Positions 1 to 7,421 of a stretch of 44,476 nt of DNA are shown piece after piece. The translations under genes were made by a program, and so were the position numbers. Positions within the stretch are counted from its first letter, which is position 1; each line of letters begins with the position of its first letter. This DNA is from Bacillota bacterium (GTDB lineage Bacteria; Bacillota; Clostridia; Tissierellales; Peptoniphilaceae), in NCBI GenBank assembly GCA_023394045.1, contig JAEXBN010000038.1, positions 1 through 44,476 on the forward strand, written 5' to 3'. The notes beneath the pieces are model-generated. The model saw only the letters and a program-made list of their open reading frames with translations. It was not told where the DNA came from and did no database searches.

Positions 1-563
1 CTATGGAGCAGATTTGGGTCTCCGTGCGTCGCGATACGCTGAAAGTTGTTCCGGCGACGAGTGATCTGACGGGGTTTGAAATTGAATCCATAGGACTGGA
101 ACAGGCGCATGATCGGCTGAAAAATGCATTGGACGTGGTGCGCGACCAGTTTGATTTTTTGTTTATTGACTGTCCTCCATCGCTTGGCATGTTGAGCATG
201 AACGCTTTAAAGGCTTCTGACTCGGTGCTGATTCCGATTCAGACAGAGTTTTATGCGTTGGAAGGAGTGAGCCAATTGGTGAATACTTTGGATATGGTGA
301 GAGAGAGGCTCAATCCAGAGCTAGAGGTGGAAGGCATTCTTTTGACGATGTATGACGCTCGAACCAATTTAGCGCAGGATGTACGTCGCGAAGTGCAGCG
401 CTATTTTGAAAATAAAGTATTCACTACAGAAATTCCTCGAAATATCCGTTTGGCGGAGGCGCCATCTTTTGGAGAAAGCGTTGTAACTTATGATCGCAGT
501 TCTAAAGGGGCTTGGGCTTATATGCAGTTGGCGAAAGAACTTAAAAAGAAATCGAAGGAGTAA
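1..563 (+). CDS. parA: Chromosome-partitioning ATPase ParA/Soj, 3' part
   Basis: C-terminal part of a ParA/Soj-type deviant Walker ATPase, which works with ParB on parS-bound origin DNA to separate chromosomes. The reading frame is open to the left edge (codon phase starts at base 3), so the N-terminus with the KGGVGKT-type P-loop lies outside the window. Visible are the Walker B region FLFIDCPPSLG (about residues 52-62 of the fragment), the conserved run IPIQTEFYALEGVSQL, and the late-ParA pattern IPRNIRLAEAPSFGESV. The ATG at base 3 is internal and is not the real start. parB follows after 2 bases, as in most Firmicutes, so the two are co-transcribed. The identification is secure; only the length is unknown. 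Confidence 0.95.
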   Translation, partial: MEQIWVSVRRDTLKVVPATSDLTGFEIESIGLEQAHDRLKNALDVVRDQFDFLFIDCPPSLGMLSMNALKASDSVLIPIQTEFYALEGVSQLVNTLDMVRERLNPELEVEGILLTMYDARTNLAQDVRREVQRYFENKVFTTEIPRNIRLAEAPSFGESVVTYDRSSKGAWAYMQLAKELKKKSKE

Positions 564-565
564 TT

Positions 566-1684
566 ATGGTGCGAAAAAAGGGCCTTGGACGCGGATTGGG
601 AGCTCTGATTCCTCCTCTCAATCCCCCAGTCGGGGAAAATAAACCGGATGATCAGGACATGAAAGATCAGATCAACCATGTGGTCTCTGTTGAAGAGGGA
701 TCGGATGAAACGATCAGCCGGACGGAGAGATCTGGTTCGGGAAAGGACCGTGGCGTATCCTCTACCGGGCTAAATGGTGAGCAAAACAGCAATGAACAAT
801 CGATGGAGAATAAAGGAGAAGATGCATCAACGGGGGCAACGGTTTCTGGATCAGATGCTCGGAGCGCTGCGGAGAATCCAAGCACATCGGATGATTCGGA
901 AGCAATCCAAGATCTCGTTTTGCGATCCATGCAGTATCTTCCCATTGGTTTATTAGAGGCCAATCCGGATCAGCCGCGCAAAACATTTGATGCGGCAGCA
1001 TTGGAAGAGCTCAAAACGTCGATTGAAACGTATGGCATCCTGCAGCCGATTGTAGTACAGAAGTATGAGGAACCGGGGCATCCGCCGTATCGTATTGTTG
1101 CCGGCGAAAGGCGCTTCCGGGCAGCGAAGGAAGCGCATTTGGATACCGTTCCTGTCGTCTTGCGGGAGGCCTCCCCAGAAGAAACGGCGCTTCTTTCGGT
1201 GGTGGAGAATGTTCAGCGCCAAGATTTGACTCCTGTCGAAGAAGCTGTGGCTTATCGTGAGATTATGGATCATAGAAAGATGACGCAGGCGCAGCTTGCC
1301 GGCGCATTGGGGAAGTCAAGACCATACATTGCTAATATTGTCCGTCTGCTTCAATTGGACGAGGATTCTCTTGCCGCGTTGCGTGATGGACGGTTGACTT
1401 CTTCACAAGGGCGTACGCTGCTGGCAGAGAAAAACTTGAAGCGCCGGAAAGCTTTTTTGAAGTTGCTTCTTGAAGGGAAAAGCAGCGTTCAGGATGTCGA
1501 GCATCGGCGCCGCACGTCGCCGAAAAAAGATGTTTATGTTGCTGATGCGGAGCAACAACTTTCTGAGACGCTGGGAACAAATGTCAGAATCATCAAGAAA
1601 AGAAGAGGGTGGGCAGTGCAGATAGCCTGTTATACTGACCAAGATTTGAATGCGCTGTTCCAACGTTTGATGGATGAAAAGTAG
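566..1684 (+). CDS. parB: ParB/Spo0J chromosome-partitioning protein with long linker
   Basis: ParB CTPase clamp that loads at parS and spreads over origin-proximal DNA. The N-terminal ParA-stimulating peptide GLGRGLGALIP (residues 6-16) is followed by about 100 residues of acidic, Ser/Thr/Asn-rich low-complexity sequence (about 17-118). The CTP-binding core comes next, with NPDQPRKTFD (133-142), the arginine box GERRFRAA (180-187) and ENVQRQDLTPVEEA (214-227). A helix-turn-helix spans about 239-262 and a C-terminal dimerisation part ends the protein. At 372 residues it is longer than the usual 280-300, and the linker accounts for this. The start is placed 2 bases after the parA stop, with AAGGAG upstream. 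A parS-like site lies just behind the gene. Confidence 0.95.
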   Translation: MVRKKGLGRGLGALIPPLNPPVGENKPDDQDMKDQINHVVSVEEGSDETISRTERSGSGKDRGVSSTGLNGEQNSNEQSMENKGEDASTGATVSGSDARSAAENPSTSDDSEAIQDLVLRSMQYLPIGLLEANPDQPRKTFDAAALEELKTSIETYGILQPIVVQKYEEPGHPPYRIVAGERRFRAAKEAHLDTVPVVLREASPEETALLSVVENVQRQDLTPVEEAVAYREIMDHRKMTQAQLAGALGKSRPYIANIVRLLQLDEDSLAALRDGRLTSSQGRTLLAEKNLKRRKAFLKLLLEGKSSVQDVEHRRRTSPKKDVYVADAEQQLSETLGTNVRIIKKRRGWAVQIACYTDQDLNALFQRLMDEK

Positions 1685-1711
1685 GCATGAGCATCATTCT
1701 AAAGAATGGAA

Positions 1712-1727
1712 TGTTTCATGTGAAACA
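1712..1727. promoter_or_regulatory. parS-like ParB-binding site
   Basis: TGTTTCATGTGAAACA differs from the bacterial parS consensus TGTTTCACGTGAAACA at one central base. It sits 28 bases after the parB stop and 18 bases before the next gene, a usual place for parS near the replication origin. Because of the base change the centre is not a perfect palindrome, but both half-sites TGTTTCA and TGAAACA are intact. Confidence 0.88.
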
Positions 1728-1744
1728 TAAAGAAAGGACAGAAA

Positions 1745-2884
1745 ATGCCCGATGTTATTTTTATTCTGCTGCTTGTTGTGATTCTGATCTTGATGATCGG
1801 ATGTTTCTATATTGCGAGCAACATGAATAAGAAAATGAATCGTATGCGGAGGCGTTACGATATGTTGCTAAGAGGCCATACGGATATCAATCTTGAGGAG
1901 TATGTCCTTGGTCTGAACGGAGAACTTGATGCCTTCAAAGAGCAGAGGCAAAAGACTGAGCAGAAGCTATACCATGTCGAACAATGGATGGCACGAACGG
2001 ATACGGATCAATCGGCGTATGTGGAAGAGCGTTTCGCGGGCTTTTCAAGGCAGTTAACGGAAGAGATGCGAGCGTCCATGGCCAATGTCAATAGCGAAAT
2101 GAAGCGGTTAGACGAACAGGTTTTTGCGCGCATGGATCAGGTGGAGCGGGAAACATCCGATTCAATTTCACGTGAGATTTCTGATATTCGTGCTCAGGTC
2201 GGGGATTTTTCGCAAAGCATGACGCGCAGAGTCAAGAAAAATGAAGAAGATGCATTCATCCGATTCGATGCACTTGAAAAAGATATTCTTCAGAAAGATG
2301 CAGCGTATACCGATAATATGAATCGCATTGAATCGATGTCGGATGAACACCTGCGATCGGCAGAGAATAGTTTGAATGAAAAAATCGCCGGATTGCAGAC
2401 GATGACGCAAAACCGGTTTCAGACCATCGAACAAAGAACACAGGATACTCTTGCGGATCAATTTGATCAAACAACGACCTCCATTCGGCAGCTGGAAGCG
2501 CAGACAGGTGAATCCATTCAACAATTAGCCCAGCAGACGACAGAGCGTTTGGATGGCATGGAAAATCAGATGCAGCAACGGATGAAGGTGATGAAAGAGG
2601 AAACGAGTGAAAAGCTGAAGAGCGAGTCACTCAAAATTCGCGAGCAGTTGTCGATGGCTTTTCAGAAGTCGTATTTGTATCGTTACAATGCGTTTGAAGA
2701 TGTGACGGGAGAAAGCAGTTTTAGCCTGGTCTTGTTGGATGAATATCGGAATGGTTTTATCCTGACCAGCATCTATTCCAGAGCCAATACAACAACGTTC
2801 GCAAAGGAGATTCGGTCTGGAGAACCGGTGCAGAAGCTTTCTCCGGAAGAGATGAAAGCCTTGGCGGAAGCGATGAAGCGTTGA
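1745..2884 (+). CDS. DUF4446-type membrane protein with a long coiled-coil insertion
   Basis: 379-residue protein with one N-terminal transmembrane helix (about residues 4-27). A short basic stretch ends in RRYDMLLRGHTDINLEEYVL (about 36-56). About 220 residues of Gln/Glu/Arg-rich, proline-free sequence that should form a coiled coil follow. The C-terminal globular part contains RYNAFEDVTGESSFSLVLLD and GFILTSIYSR (about 313-350). The two ends match my memory of the DUF4446 family, small membrane proteins often found beside parB in clostridia and usually about 170 residues long. Here the family domain seems split by the coiled coil. Function is unknown; the place next to parAB and parS suggests a cell-envelope or origin-related role (inference). 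The start is ATG 1745, with AAGAAAGGA before it. Confidence 0.75.
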   Translation: MPDVIFILLLVVILILMIGCFYIASNMNKKMNRMRRRYDMLLRGHTDINLEEYVLGLNGELDAFKEQRQKTEQKLYHVEQWMARTDTDQSAYVEERFAGFSRQLTEEMRASMANVNSEMKRLDEQVFARMDQVERETSDSISREISDIRAQVGDFSQSMTRRVKKNEEDAFIRFDALEKDILQKDAAYTDNMNRIESMSDEHLRSAENSLNEKIAGLQTMTQNRFQTIEQRTQDTLADQFDQTTTSIRQLEAQTGESIQQLAQQTTERLDGMENQMQQRMKVMKEETSEKLKSESLKIREQLSMAFQKSYLYRYNAFEDVTGESSFSLVLLDEYRNGFILTSIYSRANTTTFAKEIRSGEPVQKLSPEEMKALAEAMKR

Positions 2885-2931
2885 CTCAAGGGAGTAGGAT
2901 GGTGTTCATAGGTGCCTCGTTGTGGGGGAGT

Positions 2932-2968
2932 GAAAAGATTTTCATCTTTTCAGGGAGAAGCCTATAAT
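2932..2968 (+). promoter_or_regulatory. Probable pta promoter with overlapping palindrome
   Basis: A consensus -10 box TATAAT lies at 2963-2968, 37 bases before the pta start. No good -35 box is visible. In its place is a perfect inverted repeat, GAAAAGAT-TTTC-ATCTTTTC, at 2932-2951. It has no T-run behind it, so it looks more like an operator or activator site than a terminator. Confidence 0.5.
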
Positions 2969-3005
2969 AAAAGTGTGACAACGGACAAGAGATAAAGGAG
3001 GACGC

Positions 3006-3983
3006 ATGAGTATTATTCAAGAAATTACAGAAGAAATTAAAGGAAAAGGAATTCGAGTCGTTTATCCGGAAGGCACGGATGCCCGTATTCTTCGCGCAGC
3101 AGCTCGGCATGCGCAAGATGGCATCATTCATCCCATCCTGCTAGGACCAAAGGAAGAGGTTGAGTCGCTGGCCAAGGAAGAGCAGGTCAGCCTTGATGGT
3201 TTGGAGCTCATCGATTATTTCCATTATGAGAAGATGGATGAGATGGTGGCAGCGCTGGTTGAGCGCCGAAAGGGAAAAGTGGACGAAGCGAAAGCACGTC
3301 ATCTGCTCCAGGATCGCAATTATTTTGGGACGATGCTGGTTTATCAGGGATTGGCTGATGGGATGGTGTCCGGAGCCGATGGACCGACGGGAGATACCAT
3401 TCGTCCAGGTCTTCAGATTATTAAGACTAAACCGGATGCAAAGCTGGTCAGCGGTTGCTTTATCATGATTTCGCCGGATGAAAAGACGCGTTTGCTGTTT
3501 GCTGATTCGGCGGTTAACATTGCGCCGTCTGAGGAGGAATTGGCGGATATTGCGTTCCAGACCGCTCAGACAGCAGAAGTCTTCCATATTGAGCCGAATG
3601 TGGCGATGCTATCGTTCTCGACGTTGGGATCGGCGCATTCACCGGAGCAGGAAAAGATAGCCAAAGCAACGCAAATCGCCAAAGAGAACTATCCGAATCT
3701 GAATGTCGATGGTGAATTGCAGCTGGATGCGGCGATTGATCCTGTGGTCGCTAAAAAGAAAGCTCCGAATTCGAAGGTGGCTGGAAAGGCGCGGGTCTTT
3801 ATTTTCCCGGATATTCAGTCAGGAAATATCGGCTATAAGATTGCGCAGCGACTGGGGAAATATACGGCGCTTGGCCCACTGCTGCAGGGAATGGCGCGTC
3901 CGGTCAATGACCTTTCTCGCGGCTGCTCGGAACAGGATGCCTATGAGATTGGAATCATCACTGCTTTTCAGACGCTCCACTGA
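3006..3983 (+). CDS. pta: Phosphate acetyltransferase (phosphotransacetylase)
   Basis: Converts acetyl-CoA and phosphate to acetyl-phosphate and CoA, the step before acetate kinase in substrate-level ATP formation; cytosolic. The 325-residue length fits the short single-domain Pta class. Typical stretches are VVYPEGTDARILRAA near the N-terminus, DGMVSGADGPTGDTIRPGLQIIKT (about residues 118-141), MLSFSTLGSAH, and VFIFPDIQSGNIGYKIAQRLG near the C-terminus. The start has a strong AAAGGAGG 4 bases upstream. The gene has its own promoter and ends at a strong bidirectional terminator, so it is probably monocistronic. No ackA is present in the window. A phosphate butyryltransferase is less likely because of the close fit to Pta signatures. 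Confidence 0.95.
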   Translation: MSIIQEITEEIKGKGIRVVYPEGTDARILRAAARHAQDGIIHPILLGPKEEVESLAKEEQVSLDGLELIDYFHYEKMDEMVAALVERRKGKVDEAKARHLLQDRNYFGTMLVYQGLADGMVSGADGPTGDTIRPGLQIIKTKPDAKLVSGCFIMISPDEKTRLLFADSAVNIAPSEEELADIAFQTAQTAEVFHIEPNVAMLSFSTLGSAHSPEQEKIAKATQIAKENYPNLNVDGELQLDAAIDPVVAKKKAPNSKVAGKARVFIFPDIQSGNIGYKIAQRLGKYTALGPLLQGMARPVNDLSRGCSEQDAYEIGIITAFQTLH

Positions 3984-4014
3984 TCAGTCATACGAATTCG
4001 TCATATGGCGTAAA

Positions 4015-4058
4015 AATAAGCCGCCGCGAAAGAGAATTTTCTTTCGCGGCGGCTTATT
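4015..4058. terminator. Bidirectional terminator between pta and pncB
   Basis: Perfect 18-bp stem (4015-4032 pairs with 4041-4058) with an 8-base loop, GC-rich in the middle and A/T-rich at both ends. It lies between convergent genes and would work on both strands. Confidence 0.9.
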
Positions 4059-4095
4059 TGTTGCGCTTGATCTGAGATGATTGAGGTGGAAGACA

Positions 4096-5553
4096 TTATT
4101 GGGGACGAATTTGCTGCTGTGTATTGGACAGCAAATCATGCTTCATGTTCCAAACGTCCATCGATAGATCGACTTTATAGACATGAGGGTTGTCGAAGCG
4201 TTTATATTCTTCCCACAGAGTATCTAATTCGGAGGCGCAATAGGATCGGCGATCTTGCAGGGAAGGAAGCTGATAGACGAGCTGTCCATGATCGAAGAGC
4301 TTTTCCTGCATGTTGCGAACGCTAAAGTTGGTCAGCGTCATCTTCTTCCAGGTGTAAACCGGATGGAAGATCTCATAGGGTTTCGTCTCATCAATGCGTT
4401 CTCCATGCATGGTGACGATATCAGCAATGGCCTTTCCATTTTCCTTGCTATAGAGGCGCTGGAAGGTTTTGAATCCTGGGGTCGTGATCTTCTCTACATT
4501 TTCGGAAATTTTGATGCGGGGTTCAAAGCGACCTTCGTGTTCCACGCCGACTAATTTGTAAACACCGCCGAAGACGGGCGAAGATTTTGATGTGATCAGA
4601 TTTTCGCCTACGCCAAAGCTATCAATTTTAGCGCCTTGATCTAGAATGTCAGCGATTCGGTATTCATCGAGCGAGTTGGAGGCGACAATTTTAGCGTCCG
4701 GGAAGCCTGCCTCGTCGAGCATGATCCGCGCTTTCTTACTCAGATAAGCGATGTCGCCGGAGTCGAGACGAATTCCGCCGGAAAGCCCCAGCGGCTGAAG
4801 AATTTCCTTAAATACGCGAATGGCATTAGGAACTCCGCTGGAAAGCGTATCATAGGTATCGACGAGAAGGGTGGCGTTAGTGGGATAGGTTGAGGCATAG
4901 GTTTTGAAAGCCTCATATTCGCTGGGAAAAAGTTGCACCCAGGAATGCGCCATTGTTCCTAGCGCCGGAACGCCGAAGCGCTGATCAGATAGTGTATCGG
5001 CGGTTCCGATCGCTCCGCCAATATATGCGGCGCGTGCGCCGAGAGTCGCTGCATCGGGACCCTGAGCTCGGCGCGATCCGAATTCCATGACCGGACGGCC
5101 TTGCGCCGCACGGCAGATGCGGCTGCTTTTCGTTGCGATCAATGATTGATGATTGACCAGGAGGAGGAGCATCGTTTCGACCAGAGTGGTTTGAATCATC
5201 GGTCCGCGGATGGTGAGAAGAGGTTCGTTAGGAAAGACGACGCTGCCATCCGGCACAGCCCAGACATCACAGGTGAATTTGAGCTCGCTGAGATATTTAA
5301 GGAAGTCTTCATTAAAGATTTTCTTATGGCGCAAAAATGCAATGTCTTCTTCTGAGAAATGAAGATTTTTCAGGTAGTCGATGATGGATTCAAGGCCTGA
5401 AAAGATCGTAAAGGCCGCATCATCAGGATTATCCCTATAGTAAAGATCAAAATAGCCAATGGTTTGATCCAGCCCATGTTCAAAATAGCCGTTTGCCATC
5501 GTCATTTCGTAAAAGTCAAACAGCATGGACAGATTTTCGTCCGAACGTTTCAT
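4096..5553 (-). CDS. pncB: Nicotinate phosphoribosyltransferase
   Basis: First step of NAD salvage: nicotinate plus PRPP gives nicotinate mononucleotide, with ATP hydrolysis; cytosolic. The protein has 485 residues from the chosen start. Family stretches are NLSMLFDFYEMTMANGYF at the N-terminus, EFGSRRAQGPDAA, GTMAHSWVQLFPSEYEAF (a His in this region is the phosphorylated residue in the family), RLDSGDIAYLSKKAR and SFGVGENLITS. The frame is open 20 codons further upstream to 5613. ATG 5553 is preferred because GGAAGGAG sits 6 bases before it and the family starts here. The gene is convergent with pta, sharing its terminator, and divergent from the HAD gene. Confidence 0.93.
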   Translation of the reverse strand: MKRSDENLSMLFDFYEMTMANGYFEHGLDQTIGYFDLYYRDNPDDAAFTIFSGLESIIDYLKNLHFSEEDIAFLRHKKIFNEDFLKYLSELKFTCDVWAVPDGSVVFPNEPLLTIRGPMIQTTLVETMLLLLVNHQSLIATKSSRICRAAQGRPVMEFGSRRAQGPDAATLGARAAYIGGAIGTADTLSDQRFGVPALGTMAHSWVQLFPSEYEAFKTYASTYPTNATLLVDTYDTLSSGVPNAIRVFKEILQPLGLSGGIRLDSGDIAYLSKKARIMLDEAGFPDAKIVASNSLDEYRIADILDQGAKIDSFGVGENLITSKSSPVFGGVYKLVGVEHEGRFEPRIKISENVEKITTPGFKTFQRLYSKENGKAIADIVTMHGERIDETKPYEIFHPVYTWKKMTLTNFSVRNMQEKLFDHGQLVYQLPSLQDRRSYCASELDTLWEEYKRFDNPHVYKVDLSMDVWNMKHDLLSNTQQQIRPQ

Positions 5554-5746
5554 GACATCTCCTTCCAATGGAACCAGAACAATTCGGAAACGGTTTCCTT
5601 TAACGGGACTCATTTTATCATAAAATAGGAGAAATACATGAAAATCGTTGAAATTTTGACAACAGAGCAGATATGATGAAAAACAGATGAAGTGAATTGA
5701 GATGGGTGAATTGACGATAAAATAGTGAAAAAAGAAAGGAATTGCG

Positions 5747-6508
5747 GTGTACGACGTTTATGTGTTTGATTTGGACGGAACGTTGCTGGATACTCTTCCG
5801 TCGATTACAGCTGGTGTGAATCGGGCGTTGGCATCCTATCATTTGCCGCCAGTTTCGCTGGAGCGGGCGCGGCAGCTTGTGGGAAATGCCTCTCAGTATT
5901 TGACGGATCATGCACTGGAAGATGCGGGGGTCGACTGGGACGAGGATCAGCGCCGGGCATTTGTGGACGTTTACCACCAAGCGTATTGGAGCGATCCGAT
6001 TGAGGCGACGCATCCCTATGATGGGGTTGCTCGGCTGCTTGAGGCGCTCAAAGATGGCGGAAAGAGGCTGATGGTGTTTTCCAATAAGCCGGATGCGTTG
6101 GTGGTGCGTCTGGTGCATCATTTCTTTGGAACGGAACTATTTGAGCAGGTACGCGGCTTGCGCGAGGGCGTGCCGAGAAAGCCGGATCCAGCGGGATTGT
6201 TTGACATGATGAGAGATGCCGGGGTAGAATCGGATCGTGTTTTGTATATTGGAGACAGCGAAGTGGATGCTGCGCTGGGAAAAGCGGCAGGCGTGGATAC
6301 GGTTCTCCTGACGAGTGGATATCGTTCCGCGCAGGAGTTGGAGCCGCTTAAGGTATCCGCGAAATATGCGTCGGTGGAAGCGCTGTATGAAGGCTTGATG
6401 CGGGCGATTCAGGCGGAAAAGCGTGATGATGGAGAAAAAAGTGGCGGTGGTTATGAAGCAAGATATTCGGGAAGAACGTGTTCTGGAGAAGGGGAAGAGA
6501 AGAGATGA
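5747..6508 (+). CDS. HAD-superfamily hydrolase, phosphoglycolate phosphatase-like
   Basis: Haloacid-dehalogenase phosphatase of the Gph/PpaX/beta-phosphoglucomutase type, acting on a small phosphate ester in the cytosol. The motifs are all present: FDLDGTLLDT (nucleophile Asp8, acid Asp10), VFSNKPD (motif II), RKPDP (motif III Lys) and YIGDSEVDA (motif IV). A helical cap lies between motifs I and II. The start is GTG 5747 with AGAAAGGA upstream. The last 25 or so residues, after the phosphatase fold, are a charged Gly-rich tail. The stop overlaps the ATG of the next gene (ATGA), so the two are translationally coupled. The real substrate cannot be told from sequence. Confidence 0.88.
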   Translation: MYDVYVFDLDGTLLDTLPSITAGVNRALASYHLPPVSLERARQLVGNASQYLTDHALEDAGVDWDEDQRRAFVDVYHQAYWSDPIEATHPYDGVARLLEALKDGGKRLMVFSNKPDALVVRLVHHFFGTELFEQVRGLREGVPRKPDPAGLFDMMRDAGVESDRVLYIGDSEVDAALGKAAGVDTVLLTSGYRSAQELEPLKVSAKYASVEALYEGLMRAIQAEKRDDGEKSGGGYEARYSGRTCSGEGEEKR

Positions 6509-7035
6509 GCTGGTTCCATGAAGCGCTGCGCATCACCGTTGCGGTTGTTGAAGTATTGGCCTATTTGATTATTGTGACATCGCTTTTACGCAGTCTGTGG
6601 GAGCTTCTGGTGATTGACCATCTCAATATGCATCAGTTTTACGTGAGCACGACGTTGACGGATGGCATTATTGGGGCGCTGGAGTTGTTGATGGTGGCGG
6701 AGGTCATGAAGACCATGCTGGCGTTTGAATTGATGGAAATTCTCACGCTCACGATTTTGATCGTGCTGCGTGTCTTTCTTACGGCGGTGCTTCGTTACGA
6801 GCAGCGTGAGAGCATGGCGCTTTTTCATCCGCGTGTTCGGACGTATTTTTCCAAGGTCGTTCACGATCATATCAATGAACATCATGAAAAGGCGGTTAAG
6901 CCTCATGTGCATGAGGTCGTCTATCAGAGTGGTGAGCGGCAAGATCAGAGCAGTGAGCAGCAAAAAAGGGAAAATAAGCGGAAAGCGATGGCCAGAGCGA
7001 GAGATTTGCGCGAAAACGGGCATAATTCAAGATAG
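6505..7035 (+). CDS. Small integral membrane protein, DUF1622-like, with His-rich tail
   Basis: 176-residue protein with three likely transmembrane helices (about residues 9-32, 48-70 and 72-95). The stretch ALELLMVAEVMKTML followed by ILTLTILIVLRVFLTAVLRYE resembles the DUF1622 family. A PsiE-like protein is the alternative. The cytosolic C-terminal third is charged and rich in histidine (HDHINEHHEKAVKPHVHE) and ends in a Gln/Arg/Lys-rich stretch, which is unlike ordinary DUF1622 proteins of about 120 residues. The start is ATG 6505, overlapping the HAD stop. An in-frame upstream ATG at 6478 lies within the HAD gene and lacks a ribosome site. Function is unknown; the histidines could bind metal, which is only inference. 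Confidence 0.6.
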   Translation: MSWFHEALRITVAVVEVLAYLIIVTSLLRSLWELLVIDHLNMHQFYVSTTLTDGIIGALELLMVAEVMKTMLAFELMEILTLTILIVLRVFLTAVLRYEQRESMALFHPRVRTYFSKVVHDHINEHHEKAVKPHVHEVVYQSGERQDQSSEQQKRENKRKAMARARDLRENGHNSR

Positions 7036-7107
7036 TTGAAAACCTTACTGGGGATCCTTTTTCGGGGAGCAGCGAGGAACGATAGGGAAGTGAAAGAGGA
7101 GAGAGTC

Positions 7108-7416
7108 ATGACAAAAATTGATGAAAAACAGTTTCGCGACCAGGTTCTGGGAGGCAAGGGCGTTCAGTTGGTGGACTTTTCTGCATCATGGTGCGGGCCG
7201 TGCCAGATGATGGCGCCGGTGTTGGAACAGATCGCTGCGGAAGGGCACCATATTTATACTGTGGATGTGGATGAGCAGAGCCAGTTGGCGATGGAGTATC
7301 GTGTATCCAGCGTGCCGACGATGATTCTTTTCAAGGATGGTGAGAAGAAGGAGCAGATTATTGGTCTCACGCCCAAACAAACGATTTTGGATAAACTGGC
7401 GTATTACGAGAATTAA
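7108..7416 (+). CDS. trxA: Thioredoxin
   Basis: 102-residue cytosolic disulfide reductant. The active site WCGPC is at residues 28-32, inside LVDFSASWCGPCQMMAP. The cis-proline stretch SVPTMILFKDG and the final helix are also typical. The start is ATG 7108 with AAGAGGAGAG upstream; the frame is open back to 7036 but that stretch has no thioredoxin similarity. A thioredoxin-reductase-like flavoprotein starts 5 bases after the stop, so the two form an electron-transfer pair expressed together. Confidence 0.96.
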   Translation: MTKIDEKQFRDQVLGGKGVQLVDFSASWCGPCQMMAPVLEQIAAEGHHIYTVDVDEQSQLAMEYRVSSVPTMILFKDGEKKEQIIGLTPKQTILDKLAYYEN

Positions 7417-7421
7417 TCCGT

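Noticed and set aside
3..563. ATG at base 3 as the true start of parA
   Set aside because: The product would lack the P-loop; the frame is open to the edge and the sequence there is internal to the ParA family.
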